A stretch of 64,000 nucleotides of DNA from Leptolyngbyaceae cyanobacterium (GTDB taxonomy: Bacteria > Cyanobacteriota > Cyanobacteriia > Cyanobacteriales > Aerosakkonemataceae), in the NCBI GenBank assembly GCA_036703985.1, contig DATNQN010000075.1, positions 57,257 through 121,256 on the forward strand, read 5' to 3'. Below the pieces are notes generated by a model. It did no database searches. It had not been told where the DNA came from and saw only the letters and a list, made by a program, of their open reading frames with translations. The translations under genes and the position numbers were made by a program. Positions 1-9,239 of this stretch are shown piece after piece. How positions within the stretch are numbered: the first letter of the stretch is position 1; each line of letters begins with the position of its first letter.

Positions 1-2
1 AT

Positions 3-332
3 CAACAGCATTTAGATATATCTAGAAAAATTTACGATCGCGCTGGCGAAGAAAAAGCATTGTGTAATTTGGGGTATACTTTATTTACACTTGAGCGTTA
101 TTCAGAAGCGCAGGAATATTTAGACGAGGCACTAAAGATAGCGATAAATATTAGTGACCTATCTACTGAGTCTATAATTTTGTACAATTTAGCAAAACTT
201 CATCAGAAATTAGAGCTTTGCGATCGCGCTCTTGAATATTGCGAACAAGCTTTGGCACTTGCCACAGAATTAGGAATCCCTATAGCAAAAGATTGTCAAA
301 AATTGAAAGAGGAATTACTGAATAAAGATTAA
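3..332 (+). CDS. TPR-repeat protein, C-terminal part (5' end outside window)
   Basis: The reading frame is open from the left edge, so this is the last ~109 residues of a longer protein; the TTG at 60 is only an internal codon. The visible part contains two to three tetratricopeptide-like helices, with the spacing NLGYTLFTLERYSEAQEYLD and YNLAKLHQKLELCDRALEYC. TPRs are protein-binding scaffolds, common in cyanobacterial regulatory and CHAT-associated proteins. Nothing in the visible part shows a catalytic domain. The function cannot be named from this fragment. Confidence 0.75.
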   Translation, partial: QQHLDISRKIYDRAGEEKALCNLGYTLFTLERYSEAQEYLDEALKIAINISDLSTESIILYNLAKLHQKLELCDRALEYCEQALALATELGIPIAKDCQKLKEELLNKD

Positions 333-459
333 TGATTTAGAATGCGATGATACTCTAGGTGCGATGATTTCTAGCACTTTTCAGTTGCGTGAACCACAGA
401 AACCCGGTTTCTTTTGTACCTGACTCATTGTAATTCCTCCAAGATTGCGATCGCACTTT

Positions 460-1167
460 TCAACCTTCATCCAATTCAATTCCCAATTCTCTCAATTTCG
501 CTGCTAATCTTTCGGCACGTTGCCGTTGTTGTTCGGCGTTTTGTTCCGCCTGCTGTATCAATTCATCAGGAGAAAGATATTTTCTCCCATTTTCGTCATA
601 CCAAAACAACCATTCTCGCGTCCAACCTTCATAATTTCCCATTTCTCTGCCAATTCCTAAACCGATTTCTGGCATCCAAACTGGTTCACCTGATTGTCGT
701 ATATATTCGCCATCAACTAAGCGATGAACTTCAAAAGCATCTCCTCGCCTGCTATGATAACGACCTGGCTTATAAATTACGTAATATAAAACTCCCAATT
801 CGGCATAATCGATTTTCTTTTGTTTGTATTCTCCTCTGTAAGTTTTGGAAACTACTTCTAATACCAAAATTGGTACAACTCCATTTTCTTGCCAAATTAC
901 ATAACTTAAACGTCCTTGTTCTCCAACTAAACGCTGTACCCCTAAACTGAGGAAACCATCAGGAACGATCGCAGGTTCATCAGTATTATGATAAATTCCC
1001 ATATCGACACCAAAAAACCAATCTTGGCGATTTGACCAAATTATTGCCAGAATTGCTAACAATAGGTTGGGAATTAAATTCTGGAGTTCATTATCCACAG
1101 GTGTTTCGTCAGATTCGAGTAATTCTTCAGCCGTTGGCAGATATTCCTGCGAATTGTACTGTACCAT
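460..1167 (-). CDS. Uma2 family (DUF820) restriction-endonuclease-fold protein
   Basis: A 235-residue protein of the Uma2/DUF820 family, which is greatly expanded in cyanobacteria and has a PD-(D/E)xK-like nuclease core. The motifs visible are IVPDGFLSL (the D of the core), ILVLEVVSK (acidic residue on the second strand) and KKIDYAELGVLYYVIY, the family hallmark. The C-terminal ~35 residues are a charged Q/E/R-rich helix, also typical. Cellular role and substrate are unknown for the family. It stands alone; the start ATG at 1167 has an A/T-rich leader without a strong ribosome site. Confidence 0.85.
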   Translation of the reverse strand: MVQYNSQEYLPTAEELLESDETPVDNELQNLIPNLLLAILAIIWSNRQDWFFGVDMGIYHNTDEPAIVPDGFLSLGVQRLVGEQGRLSYVIWQENGVVPILVLEVVSKTYRGEYKQKKIDYAELGVLYYVIYKPGRYHSRRGDAFEVHRLVDGEYIRQSGEPVWMPEIGLGIGREMGNYEGWTREWLFWYDENGRKYLSPDELIQQAEQNAEQQRQRAERLAAKLRELGIELDEG

Positions 1168-1230
1168 AATTTTTTATTGGCATTTTACTAATTATATGTT
1201 ACCGCTATTTTCCGATAAGTGAGGTATGAA

Positions 1231-1261
1231 GAAACCCGGTTTCTTAGAGAAACCGGGTTTC
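1231..1261. repeat. Perfect hairpin of the interspersed GAAACCCGGTTTCT family
   Basis: Arms of 14 bp (GAAACCCGGTTTCT and its complement) flank a 3-base loop. The same hairpin, exact or with one change, occurs at 22281-22311, 32364-32396 and 43860-43926, with half copies near 402, 16850, 24225-24290 and 48890. It lies between convergent or tandem gene ends and could also stop transcription. Confidence 0.8.
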
Positions 1262-1281
1262 TAGTCTGCAACTAATTACTT

Positions 1282-3357
1282 TTACGAAATCAAATCATCT
1301 CGATCATCCTTTGGTTTAATCGGCGTAATTGTTGTTTGCATCGGCGTTACTTTTCGCGCTACAGATGTTTCGGAAACTGGGGGGTTCGCTACTGCTTTAG
1401 GTGGCTGTTCCTTTGGTGGTTCGAGTTTATCTAAGGCTACTTCACTTTTTACGGAATTGCCATTGCTAATACCATCTTTACTTACTAATTGACGCACTTG
1501 AGAAATTAATGAACCCAATTTTCCTTCATCCAACAAAGTGTTAATTAGCGCTAAACCACTGGTAGATAACAACAACTTATTCACGTCGCTAGCACCATTG
1601 CCATTGTTGCCATTTGCGCCAGGGAAAGAGTAAATGCGCGTATCGCCCAAAACACCTGGTTGCGGTGCTAAAGCTTGCACTATTTCTGGCAATTTATCTG
1701 ACAATTCCGGCCAAATTGTGGTGATAATTTTTGCGCTTAAATTAGCGTTGCTAATGGCATTTTCCGCTTCTATTTTGGCTGCAATACCTTCGGCTTCTGC
1801 CAAGGCTTTATCGCGGTTTGCTTGTGCTAAAGTGCGGATTGCTTCTGCTTCTAATTCTGCCGCTTGTTGGGCGATTTCTGCTTGTCGCCTGCGGCGGAAC
1901 ACATCAATTTCTACGACGTTTTGATCGGAAATGCGGCGTTCTTGTGCTTCTCTTTCGGCGGCGATAATCGAAAGTTGTTTATCCCGTTCCGCTTTTTCTA
2001 CTGCGCTGGCAGTTGTAACGGCTGATTCTGCTTTGGCTTTTTGCGCTTCCGCCAGAAAACTATCTCGTTTTTTGTTAGCAACTGCAATGGCTACATCTTC
2101 TTGGGCTAATTTCGCTAGTCTTTCCGACTCTGCTACTTGCACTTGCGCTTGCAGTTTCGCAGATTCTACATTTTGCTGACGCTGAATTTCTGCTAATTCT
2201 GCTTCTCGTTTTTGCAATGCTTGGGCTACTTTCAGTTGTTTATTGCGTTCTTCTAGGGTGATGTCAGCTTCGATTTGACTTTGCTGTACTGATAATTTTC
2301 GACCAATTTCTTCTTCTTCTACTGATTTGGTTTGTAATATTTTAGTGCGTTGTACTGTGGCAGCTTCTCGTGCTTTTGCTTCTTCAATTTCCCTTTCTCT
2401 TTGCGCTTTCATCGCCTCTACTTCTAACTGTTGCGCTAGTTTAGCAGCTTCTTTCTCTTGGGCAATTTGCAGAGAGCGTTTTTGGGCATCTAGTTCTTTC
2501 TGTTCGATTACTACTTGGGTCGTTAACTCAACTTCTCTTTTCTGTTGAATCGATTTCTGGATTGTTTCAGTTCGCAGGCGTACACCTTGGGCATCGAAGA
2601 AGTTATTCGTGTCGTAAGTATCACCTTCTTCGATTTCCGAAATGGCGATGTTATTGAGGGTTAAGCCAACTTTTTTCAAATCTGGTTCAACCAAGTTTAA
2701 TACTTCTTGAGCGAAGCCTAACTTGTCGGAATCAATTTCGGCTAAGTCTTTGGTTTTGGCGGCTGCGCGAATTGCATCATCTGCCCGTTTTTCCAAGGCA
2801 TTTTTAATGTGTTCTGGGGTAATTTTTCCTTGGCTTGATAATCTGGCTGCTGCCATCAAAACATCTTCTTCTATTTCATTGATGCAGACATAAAATGTTA
2901 CTCTCATGTCTGCCCTGAGATAATCTTTGGTGCGAACTGCTAATTTGCCAGTCCGTTCCACATCAATGGAAATTTCTCGCAGAGGTACGCGGGTGAGTTC
3001 GTGAAATCCGGGGAGAACTATGCAGCCGCCATTTAAAATTACGGTTTTCTTTTTAATGAAAACGCCACCTGTTCTTACGAATGCTTCGTTATTTGGGGTG
3101 ATGACATAAACTCGCGTGTAAGCCCAAACACTTAATAGTAGTAATAAAACCAGTCCGCCAATAATGCCGGGAAAGACGATTGCGGGACTGAGTTGGGCAA
3201 GTGTAGGCTGATTGGGAATGGTTTGTGAGATGTTAAAGAATCTCTGGGAGGGATTTTCGGCAATGATGTTTGCTGGTGTATTCTGATAATTTTCTTGTAA
3301 AGATTCGGCTGCTGTGGCAATGGGTAATGATTGAATGAAGGTAAGCCAAAATAGCAT
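1282..3357 (-). CDS. Flotillin-like SPFH/band 7 membrane scaffold protein
   Basis: A 691-residue flotillin. A hydrophobic N-terminus and a clear membrane segment (about residues 59-80) are followed by an SPFH/band 7 domain (about 85-280) and a long Ala/Glu-rich coiled coil (about 280-560) with the EAEAI/AEAEG repeats of flotillins. A loose C-terminal tail follows. Flotillins oligomerise on the inner leaflet and organise membrane microdomains. The gene lies 11 bp downstream of a YqiJ/NfeD-like gene, the usual partner, so the two are an operon. The first ~50 residues before the membrane segment are less conserved-looking and the true start may be further in. Confidence 0.9.
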   Translation of the reverse strand: MLFWLTFIQSLPIATAAESLQENYQNTPANIIAENPSQRFFNISQTIPNQPTLAQLSPAIVFPGIIGGLVLLLLLSVWAYTRVYVITPNNEAFVRTGGVFIKKKTVILNGGCIVLPGFHELTRVPLREISIDVERTGKLAVRTKDYLRADMRVTFYVCINEIEEDVLMAAARLSSQGKITPEHIKNALEKRADDAIRAAAKTKDLAEIDSDKLGFAQEVLNLVEPDLKKVGLTLNNIAISEIEEGDTYDTNNFFDAQGVRLRTETIQKSIQQKREVELTTQVVIEQKELDAQKRSLQIAQEKEAAKLAQQLEVEAMKAQREREIEEAKAREAATVQRTKILQTKSVEEEEIGRKLSVQQSQIEADITLEERNKQLKVAQALQKREAELAEIQRQQNVESAKLQAQVQVAESERLAKLAQEDVAIAVANKKRDSFLAEAQKAKAESAVTTASAVEKAERDKQLSIIAAEREAQERRISDQNVVEIDVFRRRRQAEIAQQAAELEAEAIRTLAQANRDKALAEAEGIAAKIEAENAISNANLSAKIITTIWPELSDKLPEIVQALAPQPGVLGDTRIYSFPGANGNNGNGASDVNKLLLSTSGLALINTLLDEGKLGSLISQVRQLVSKDGISNGNSVKSEVALDKLEPPKEQPPKAVANPPVSETSVARKVTPMQTTITPIKPKDDRDDLIS

Positions 3358-3368
3358 GATGTTTAATC

Positions 3369-4058
3369 CTAATGTGTGTTTTTATTTTTCGATGAATTTT
3401 CCAGCCATCGTTCTCGATCGGAACTGTCATTGGCGATCACTAAATAGAATTTCGGTTGGCGATCGATAATGATGACTTTTTGACCTCGCCCTGGAATAAC
3501 TGTTGCCCAATTTGGTAATGATGCGCTGATGGTTACGAGATTGCGGGCGTTATCTAGTACGTCAACTTGTCCGATTTTTCCTTCTGTTTCAAGGGGAATT
3601 CTGACAGATGTCACGGTGCCGATGCAGCCAATTAAGCGATCGCTACTGGCATCTTCTCCAAATGATTCAAATATTTTGCCAATTGGTTTAGCGATTAGGC
3701 TACCGGAAAATAAGGCTGCAAATAACGATGCGACAAAAACAACTGTTCCTAAAAAACCGCTGGGGATTTGTCCGATGAGACTACCCAGCAGAACATTCAG
3801 TATTAAGCCAAATAATCCCCACAAGCTTATGTCAGTTGCTAATACTATTAACAGGGGTGCTTTGCCAATTCCCAACCATCCTAATATGGGAAGAAAACTT
3901 AAGTCGATATCTGTTTCGGTGTCGATGTCTGCATCGGTGTCGAAATTTCCGCTATCGTCTTGCAAACCACCAATAATCACTAATAGAAATAACAATACTC
4001 CTATTCCTATAAATAAACCATAGGTAAGATTAACGGGATTGTAGAGAAAAATTGCCAT
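3369..4058 (-). CDS. YqiJ/NfeD-like membrane protein with OB-fold
   Basis: A 229-residue protein with an N-terminal membrane segment (about residues 10-32), an Asp-rich cytoplasmic loop (DTDADIDTETDIDLS), two further hydrophobic segments (about 60-115) and a beta-rich OB-like C-terminal domain (LIGCIGTVTSVRIPLETEGKIGQV). This is the layout of YqiJ-type NfeD proteins, which are encoded next to flotillins and are thought to assist their membrane organisation. It is the first gene of a two-gene operon with the flotillin downstream. Confidence 0.8.
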   Translation of the reverse strand: MAIFLYNPVNLTYGLFIGIGVLLFLLVIIGGLQDDSGNFDTDADIDTETDIDLSFLPILGWLGIGKAPLLIVLATDISLWGLFGLILNVLLGSLIGQIPSGFLGTVVFVASLFAALFSGSLIAKPIGKIFESFGEDASSDRLIGCIGTVTSVRIPLETEGKIGQVDVLDNARNLVTISASLPNWATVIPGRGQKVIIIDRQPKFYLVIANDSSDRERWLENSSKNKNTH

Positions 4059-4163
4059 GCCCTTGAAAAGATAATTTACTTGGGTCGGGCGCGATCGCTT
4101 GCGCTGTGTCTAAGGTAGCTGCAATACAATGAAAGAAAGGGGAAACGTTTAGATTTTTTAACG

Positions 4164-4514
4164 ATGAAGCTAAAACGATTGGGCCATGTGGCTATTTGCG
4201 TTCAAGATTTGGATAAGGCAGCTGAGTTTTACCAAAACATGGGGATGGAGTTGGTTTGGAAAGACCCGGACTGGGCTTATTTGAAGGCTGGAGATGATGG
4301 TTTGGCATTGATGAGTCCGAGTTATAGTCAGGCTGGGCCGCATTTTGGGTTTATTTTCCACCAACGATCGGAAATGGAATCCGGTTACGAACAATTGAAA
4401 GCACAAGGCGTTCACGTTACTACCATTCACGAACATCGAGATGGTACGGCTTCTTTTTACGGTCGCGATCCGGATGGGAATTGGTTTGAGTATCTTTACG
4501 AACCAGCAAAATGA
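4164..4514 (+). CDS. VOC (glyoxalase/bleomycin-resistance fold) family protein
   Basis: A 116-residue single VOC module. Two beta-alpha-beta-beta-beta halves are visible, with likely metal ligands His8, His60 and Glu109 (GNWFEY). DPDGNWFEYLYEP is the typical end of glyoxalase I-like domains. The substrate cannot be told; a fourth ligand is not obvious, so it may be a dioxygenase, a lyase or a binding protein. It is divergent from the YqiJ-flotillin operon, sharing a ~105-bp intergenic region that contains a HIP1 octamer. Confidence 0.8.
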   Translation: MKLKRLGHVAICVQDLDKAAEFYQNMGMELVWKDPDWAYLKAGDDGLALMSPSYSQAGPHFGFIFHQRSEMESGYEQLKAQGVHVTTIHEHRDGTASFYGRDPDGNWFEYLYEPAK

Positions 4515-5170
4515 AGGATGAAGGCTGAAGTGTGAAGGATGAAGGATGTAAATTTATTTACTCTTTACTACTTCAGCCTGTTAATCTCTTTTTTAGAGAA
4601 ACATTTTTCTTTACTATTGCGATCGCGCCTAAAGCTGCTTTAGAAAAACTCATGTTCTTTCTCGTTGATTTGGCAAATAGAAGTTTGTTCCTTACCTAAA
4701 GGGAAAGGAATGTGCAGAACCAGATGTTGTTAGTTAAGCAACTCTGGGTAATAGAAAACTAAGTAAAGTCCGTAATTTCATCTACTTGCAAACTACACGG
4801 GCAACTTTTTCAATTCCATAAATTTACCTTGGCTTTTTTATGACATCTTCAACAAGGGCTAGGGTGTGGAGAATAGAATAATTTAAATTTTTGGTTACTG
4901 CGATCGCTAATCCCACAGTCCTTTTGATGGAAAAAATTTTCAGAGGCTGTTTTTAAACAAAAGATTAAGTACTGGCTTCAGCTAATGGTCGGTTACGCTG
5001 GTACTCTATGTATTGGAGTATTACAGGTGCGTTACGCGCTTTGGTAACACACCCTACATATTTAAGATCGAAATCCCTTGGGGAATATGCCGAAACAGCG
5101 ATTCCTCATTTATGCTGGGAGTTAGAGCCTTTCTTCTTTAAACTTTACGTTTTATCCAGATTAATCAGCT
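4515..5170. other. Intergenic region without recognisable gene
   Basis: About 650 bases with HIP1 sites and a short segment (about 5025-5060) of the GCGTTACGCGC...CACACCCTAC type that recurs in cyanobacterial spacers. A 79-codon frame from 5008 runs into mutS2 out of frame and has no protein-like features. I see no RNA gene or convincing promoter here. Confidence 0.5.
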
Positions 5171-7636
5171 TTGATTCAAGCCGAAACCCTAGAACTACTC
5201 GAATGGCCGCGTTTGTGCCAACACTTGTCTACCTTTGCTGCCACTAAGCTAGGTGCGATCGCATCTCGTCACCTGCAAATTCCCCACGCTAAGGAAGAAA
5301 GCCTGACCCTGCTAGCCCAAACAAAAGAAGTTTATCAACTGGAAAGTCGTCTGATACCGGGCTGGACATTTGATGGAATTTATGATATACGAGATGCTCT
5401 AGAACGGGCAGAACTGCAAGGTATTCTGTCTGGGGAAGAGTTGCTCAATATTGCGACTACCCTGGCGGGAATGCGGCAATTGCGACGGGTAATTGACAAT
5501 CAAGAAGATTTGCCGACCCTAACGGAGTTAGTGGCGGAATTGCGAACTTATCCGGAATTAGAACAAGAAATTCATCATTGTATTGACGATCGAGGAGATG
5601 TAGCCGATCGCGCTAGCACCAAGTTGGGTGGAATTCGCCACCAAATGCGGCAAGTGCGAGACAAGATTTATCAGATATTGCAGGGAATTTTACAACGGCA
5701 ATCGAATGCGGTGCAGGAACAGGTGATTACCCAAAGGGGCGATCGCTTTGTGATTCCCGTAAAAGCAACTAGCAAAGATGCCGTTCCTGGTATAGTTCAC
5801 GACACATCGATGAGTGGTGCGACTCTCTACGTGGAACCGAACGCGATCGTTTCTGTAGGCAACCAAATGCGCCAACTGATGCGCCAGGAACAGAATGAAG
5901 TAGAAGCAATTCTGAGAACTTTAACCGAACAAGTAGCCGCAGTTAAACCAGATTTAGAGAGATTGTTGGCGATCGCAACTACCTTGGATTTGGCAACCGC
6001 TAGGTCGCGTTATAGTTATTGGTTACAAGCTAATCCACCTAGATTTATTGACGCAAACGAAGGAGAATCGATTACTTTGCGTCAGTTGCGCCATCCTCTG
6101 TTGGTTTGGCAAAATCAACACGAACAAGGCTCACCCGTTATCCCAGTAGATTTACTAGTTAATCCCCAAATTCGAGTAGTAACGATTACCGGGCCAAATA
6201 CGGGGGGAAAAACCGTTACTCTGAAAACTCTCGGTTTGGCGTCCCTGATGGCCAAAGTGGGTTTATTCGTTCCCGCTCGCGAACCAGTGGAAATACCTTG
6301 GTTTGATTTGGTTTTGGCTGATATTGGCGATGAACAATCACTAGAGCAGAGTTTATCGACTTTTTCCGGTCACATTCGCCGTATTAGTCGCATTATCGAT
6401 GCTTTAGGAGAACGGAAAATTGGAACAGAAGAGGAAACCACACAGGAACTCTCCCCATCCCCCCATCCCCCCACCCCCCCATCCTTAGTATTACTAGATG
6501 AAGTAGGCGCAGGCACAGACCCGGCGGAAGGGAGTGCTTTAGCGATCGCGCTTTTAAAATATCTGGCAGAACACGCACAATTGACGATCGCAACTACCCA
6601 CTTTGGGGAACTGAAAGCGCTCAAGTATCAAGACGAGAGATTTGAAAATGCTTCGGTAGAATTCGATGATGTCAGTCTTTCCCCCACATATCGCCTATTA
6701 TGGGGAATTCCCGGTCGTTCTAATGCTTTGACAATAGCCAAACGTTTGGGACTCAAACCGGAAGTAGTGGAAGACGCCCAAAGTTTGGTCGGTGGTGCTT
6801 CTGAAGAAGTAAACGAAGTAATTGCAGGTTTGGAAGCGCAACGCCGTCGTCAAGAAACGAAGGCAGAAGAAGCAGCGCAACTTCTCAAGCAGGCAGAGCG
6901 TTTTTATCAGGAAGTTTCGCGAAAAGCGGCTGCTTTACAGGAAAGAGAGCAGCAATTGCGCCAACAGCAGGAACAGGAAGTACAAAAAGCGATCGCCCAA
7001 GCAAAAGGAGAAATTGCTCAAGTGATTCGCCGCTTGCAACAAGGGCCAATGTCTGCCCAAGATACAGTCACGGCGACAGAAGCAGTGAATCAAATCGCAC
7101 AACGTCACTTACCGCCGCCACCCCCGCCGAAACCGAAACCCGGTTTTATGCCGAAAGTGGGCGATCGCATTCGCATCCCTCGCTTGGGACAAACTGCTGA
7201 AGTACTGAGTGCGCCCAACGAAACTGGTCAATTTGCGGTACGGTTCGGCATCATGAAGATGACCGTATCTCTAGAGGATATCGAATCTCTCGATGGTCAA
7301 AAACCGGAACTACCCAAGGCGAAACCCGCGCCTACTTCTGCCCCGGTAAGTAAAGATACGGTGGTTGCTCAGTCAAAACCAAAACCAGCAATTCGCACTG
7401 CTCAAAATACGATCGATATTCGCGGTTGGCGAGTAGCAGATGCGGAAAGCGAAGTAGAAAAAGCGATTCAGCAAGCTTTATCCTCAGGCGTGTTGTGGAT
7501 CGTTCACGGTAAAGGTACTGGTAAATTGCGTGAAGGCGTTCATGGATTCTTGCAACAACATCCGCAAGTCGATCGTTTTGAGTTAAGTGATCGATCAGAA
7601 GGTGGCGCTGGAGTTACGATCGCTTATCTCAAATAG
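5171..7636 (+). CDS. mutS2: MutS2 DNA mismatch/recombination-associated ATPase-endonuclease
   Basis: An 821-residue MutS2. MutS2 ATPases act on branched DNA or on stalled, collided ribosomes, according to species. Visible are the MutS core and clamp helices, Walker A GPNTGGKT (residues 341-348), Walker B LVLLDE (439-444) with GAGTDPAEG after it, a long coiled coil rich in Glu/Gln (about 535-620), a KOW-like segment, and a C-terminal Smr nuclease domain (IDIRGWRV, WIVHGKGTGKLREGV). The start is TTG at 5171: an in-frame stop lies 9 bases upstream. Unusually, a Pro/Ser-rich stretch of about 20 residues (416-438), encoded by a C-rich CCCCCATC tract, sits directly before Walker B. Confidence 0.95.
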   Translation: MIQAETLELLEWPRLCQHLSTFAATKLGAIASRHLQIPHAKEESLTLLAQTKEVYQLESRLIPGWTFDGIYDIRDALERAELQGILSGEELLNIATTLAGMRQLRRVIDNQEDLPTLTELVAELRTYPELEQEIHHCIDDRGDVADRASTKLGGIRHQMRQVRDKIYQILQGILQRQSNAVQEQVITQRGDRFVIPVKATSKDAVPGIVHDTSMSGATLYVEPNAIVSVGNQMRQLMRQEQNEVEAILRTLTEQVAAVKPDLERLLAIATTLDLATARSRYSYWLQANPPRFIDANEGESITLRQLRHPLLVWQNQHEQGSPVIPVDLLVNPQIRVVTITGPNTGGKTVTLKTLGLASLMAKVGLFVPAREPVEIPWFDLVLADIGDEQSLEQSLSTFSGHIRRISRIIDALGERKIGTEEETTQELSPSPHPPTPPSLVLLDEVGAGTDPAEGSALAIALLKYLAEHAQLTIATTHFGELKALKYQDERFENASVEFDDVSLSPTYRLLWGIPGRSNALTIAKRLGLKPEVVEDAQSLVGGASEEVNEVIAGLEAQRRRQETKAEEAAQLLKQAERFYQEVSRKAAALQEREQQLRQQQEQEVQKAIAQAKGEIAQVIRRLQQGPMSAQDTVTATEAVNQIAQRHLPPPPPPKPKPGFMPKVGDRIRIPRLGQTAEVLSAPNETGQFAVRFGIMKMTVSLEDIESLDGQKPELPKAKPAPTSAPVSKDTVVAQSKPKPAIRTAQNTIDIRGWRVADAESEVEKAIQQALSSGVLWIVHGKGTGKLREGVHGFLQQHPQVDRFELSDRSEGGAGVTIAYLK
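6451..6484 (+). repeat. C-rich CCCCCATC tract inside mutS2
   Basis: This tract encodes SPSPHPPTPPS. The same low-complexity motif occurs between genes at about 7705-7735, 9189-9226 and 62527-62560, so an intergenic-type repeat has become coding here without breaking the frame. Confidence 0.75.
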
Positions 7637-7739
7637 GATCAGGATTTAAGGATTTAAGGATGAACAGGATGGAGGATGAAGAATGAAATATTAACTGATT
7701 TTATTCATCCCCTCATCCCCCCATCCCCCCATCTCCTAC

Positions 7740-8270
7740 TTATCCCCACGTAAACAACTCACTAGTAGATGTGCAGCAACAATCTAAGAGGTTTTGAATT
7801 TCGTTTTTTGCGATCGCGTAACGCCAACCTAACAATTCTCCCTTTTGGTAAGCAGTTGGCTGACCGATAATAAAAGGTTCTTCTGCATAAGGGGTACGAC
7901 AACGCACTTTCCCCTCGTCGTATCCCAACCAAAAATCAGTAGCTTTGCTAGGAGAATGATGAATGTACAAGCGGTAATCAGAAATTGACAACTCAAGTTG
8001 TAGCAAGCGTTGCTGAATCGTTTCCAACTGACACAACCATTCTTTTAGTTGATATGATTGTGGCCCCCAAAAGTTGTATCGTGCAATCTCTTGCCAAATT
8101 TTTTCCCAATTGAGTTGATAGTTTTGTTGGATATAAGATAAAGGTTTACCTGTAGCCAAGGCGTCTGTTATTCCCTTGGTAGCTTGATTAAATTGGGTCA
8201 AGCCAGCCTCAAGAGAAAGAAGCGCTGCCTCGCAGTTTTTCAGTTGCTTGTCAGCCCAACGCTTTGTCAT
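7740..8270 (-). CDS. Conserved-looking hypothetical protein
   Basis: A 176-residue protein with a helical N-terminal half (coil-like LKNCEAALLSLEAGLTQF and LETIQQRLLQLELSI) and a C-terminal part with aromatic and polar residues (FWLGYDEGKVRCRTPYAEEPF, then a CCC run near the end). No family is recognised and no membrane segment is visible. Codon use and HIP1 content match its neighbours. It is convergent with mutS2; a C-rich low-complexity tract at about 7705-7735 separates the two gene ends. Confidence 0.6.
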   Translation of the reverse strand: MTKRWADKQLKNCEAALLSLEAGLTQFNQATKGITDALATGKPLSYIQQNYQLNWEKIWQEIARYNFWGPQSYQLKEWLCQLETIQQRLLQLELSISDYRLYIHHSPSKATDFWLGYDEGKVRCRTPYAEEPFIIGQPTAYQKGELLGWRYAIAKNEIQNLLDCCCTSTSELFTWG

Positions 8271-8531
8271 GGCGGTTCTTTTAAGCTTTTTTTAATTATT
8301 TTAGATTGGCATCCCCAAACTGCCCAATATTTTTGTTTTGGATTGTTAAAAATCTCAGTAGTTGGGATTGTTACTCTATCAATGGTTATAATTTTCCTAC
8401 GAGTAGCCATTTTTTGGAAGGTAGATTTTTCGTAAAGTGAAAACTACTAGCCGATCTCGACTACTGAATGTAAGTTTATGTGTCCAGAGCGATCGATAGG
8501 GTCAATCTTTCAATCTAAAATCTAAAATCTA

Positions 8532-9056
8532 ATGACTGTTGCCACTTGGATTACGTTCTCTCGCCTGCTTGGTTTACCATTTTTGCTTTATGGTTTGCAC
8601 AATCCAACCGAATTCAGCCGTTGGATTTGTTTAGCTATCTTTGTGGTAGCCGCAGGTACAGATTGGCTGGATGGCTACGTAGCGAGGAAATACAATCAAG
8701 TAACCGATTTGGGCAAATTTCTTGACCCATTAGTTGATAAGTTGCTAGTCTTAGGGCCATTATTAGCGTTGATTGAGTTAAATCAGATCCCAGCTTGGGG
8801 AGTATTTTTAATTTTAGGACGGGAGTTAGCGATCGCAGGTTGGCGCGTCAATCAAACTTCTATTTCGGGAGCTAATATTTGGGGTAAATTAAAAACAGTA
8901 AGTCAAATCTTAGCAATTTCGCTCCTCATCGCACCTTTACCAGAAGTTTGGCAAGTTTATTCTTTAATTGCTTTTTGGGTTTCGGTTGGTTTTACTTTAA
9001 TTTCTGGTGCGATTTATTTGTGGCCGCAAAACAATATCACTAGTGAAAATACTTAG
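8532..9056 (+). CDS. pgsA: CDP-diacylglycerol--glycerol-3-phosphate 3-phosphatidyltransferase
   Basis: A 174-residue integral membrane enzyme that makes phosphatidylglycerophosphate, the precursor of phosphatidylglycerol, an essential lipid for photosystem II. The CDP-alcohol phosphotransferase signature D-x2-D-G-x2-A-R-x8-G-x3-D-x3-D is complete: Asp44, Asp47, Gly48, Ala51, Arg52, Gly61, Asp65, Asp69. Four or more hydrophobic helices follow. Length is normal for the family. It is preceded by the short repeat AATCTAAAATCTAAAATCTA, which runs right up to the ATG, so the ribosome site is not obvious. Confidence 0.93.
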   Translation: MTVATWITFSRLLGLPFLLYGLHNPTEFSRWICLAIFVVAAGTDWLDGYVARKYNQVTDLGKFLDPLVDKLLVLGPLLALIELNQIPAWGVFLILGRELAIAGWRVNQTSISGANIWGKLKTVSQILAISLLIAPLPEVWQVYSLIAFWVSVGFTLISGAIYLWPQNNITSENT

Positions 9057-9188
9057 AAATTTAAGGGCTAGAAACTAGGGAAATAAGGATCTAGAATAAG
9101 AACTTCCTAATTGCTTTGGCAGTTGCTATAACTGCTAACGCTAATCTAAATTTTATATTTTAAATCTGGCAATAAAATCACTAATCTA

Positions 9189-9226
9189 TCCCCCCATCCC
9201 CCCATCTCCCCATCTCCCCATCCACC
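9189..9226. repeat. C-rich low-complexity tract
   Basis: Tandem CCCCCATC/TCCCCATC units between pgsA and the ABM-like gene; the same type of tract is found at 6451, 7705 and 62527. Confidence 0.7.
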
Positions 9227-9239
9227 CAAAATTTACAAA

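Noticed and set aside
414..950. 178-codon plus-strand frame over the Uma2 gene
   Set aside because: Antisense to a clear Uma2 family gene; composition rich in Phe/His/Leu as expected from reverse reading.
3529..4023. 164-codon plus-strand frame opposite the YqiJ-like gene
   Set aside because: It is the reverse complement of a well-supported membrane protein gene and has no family-like features.
5008..5247. 79-codon frame before mutS2
   Set aside because: It overlaps the mutS2 start out of frame and contains a common spacer repeat.
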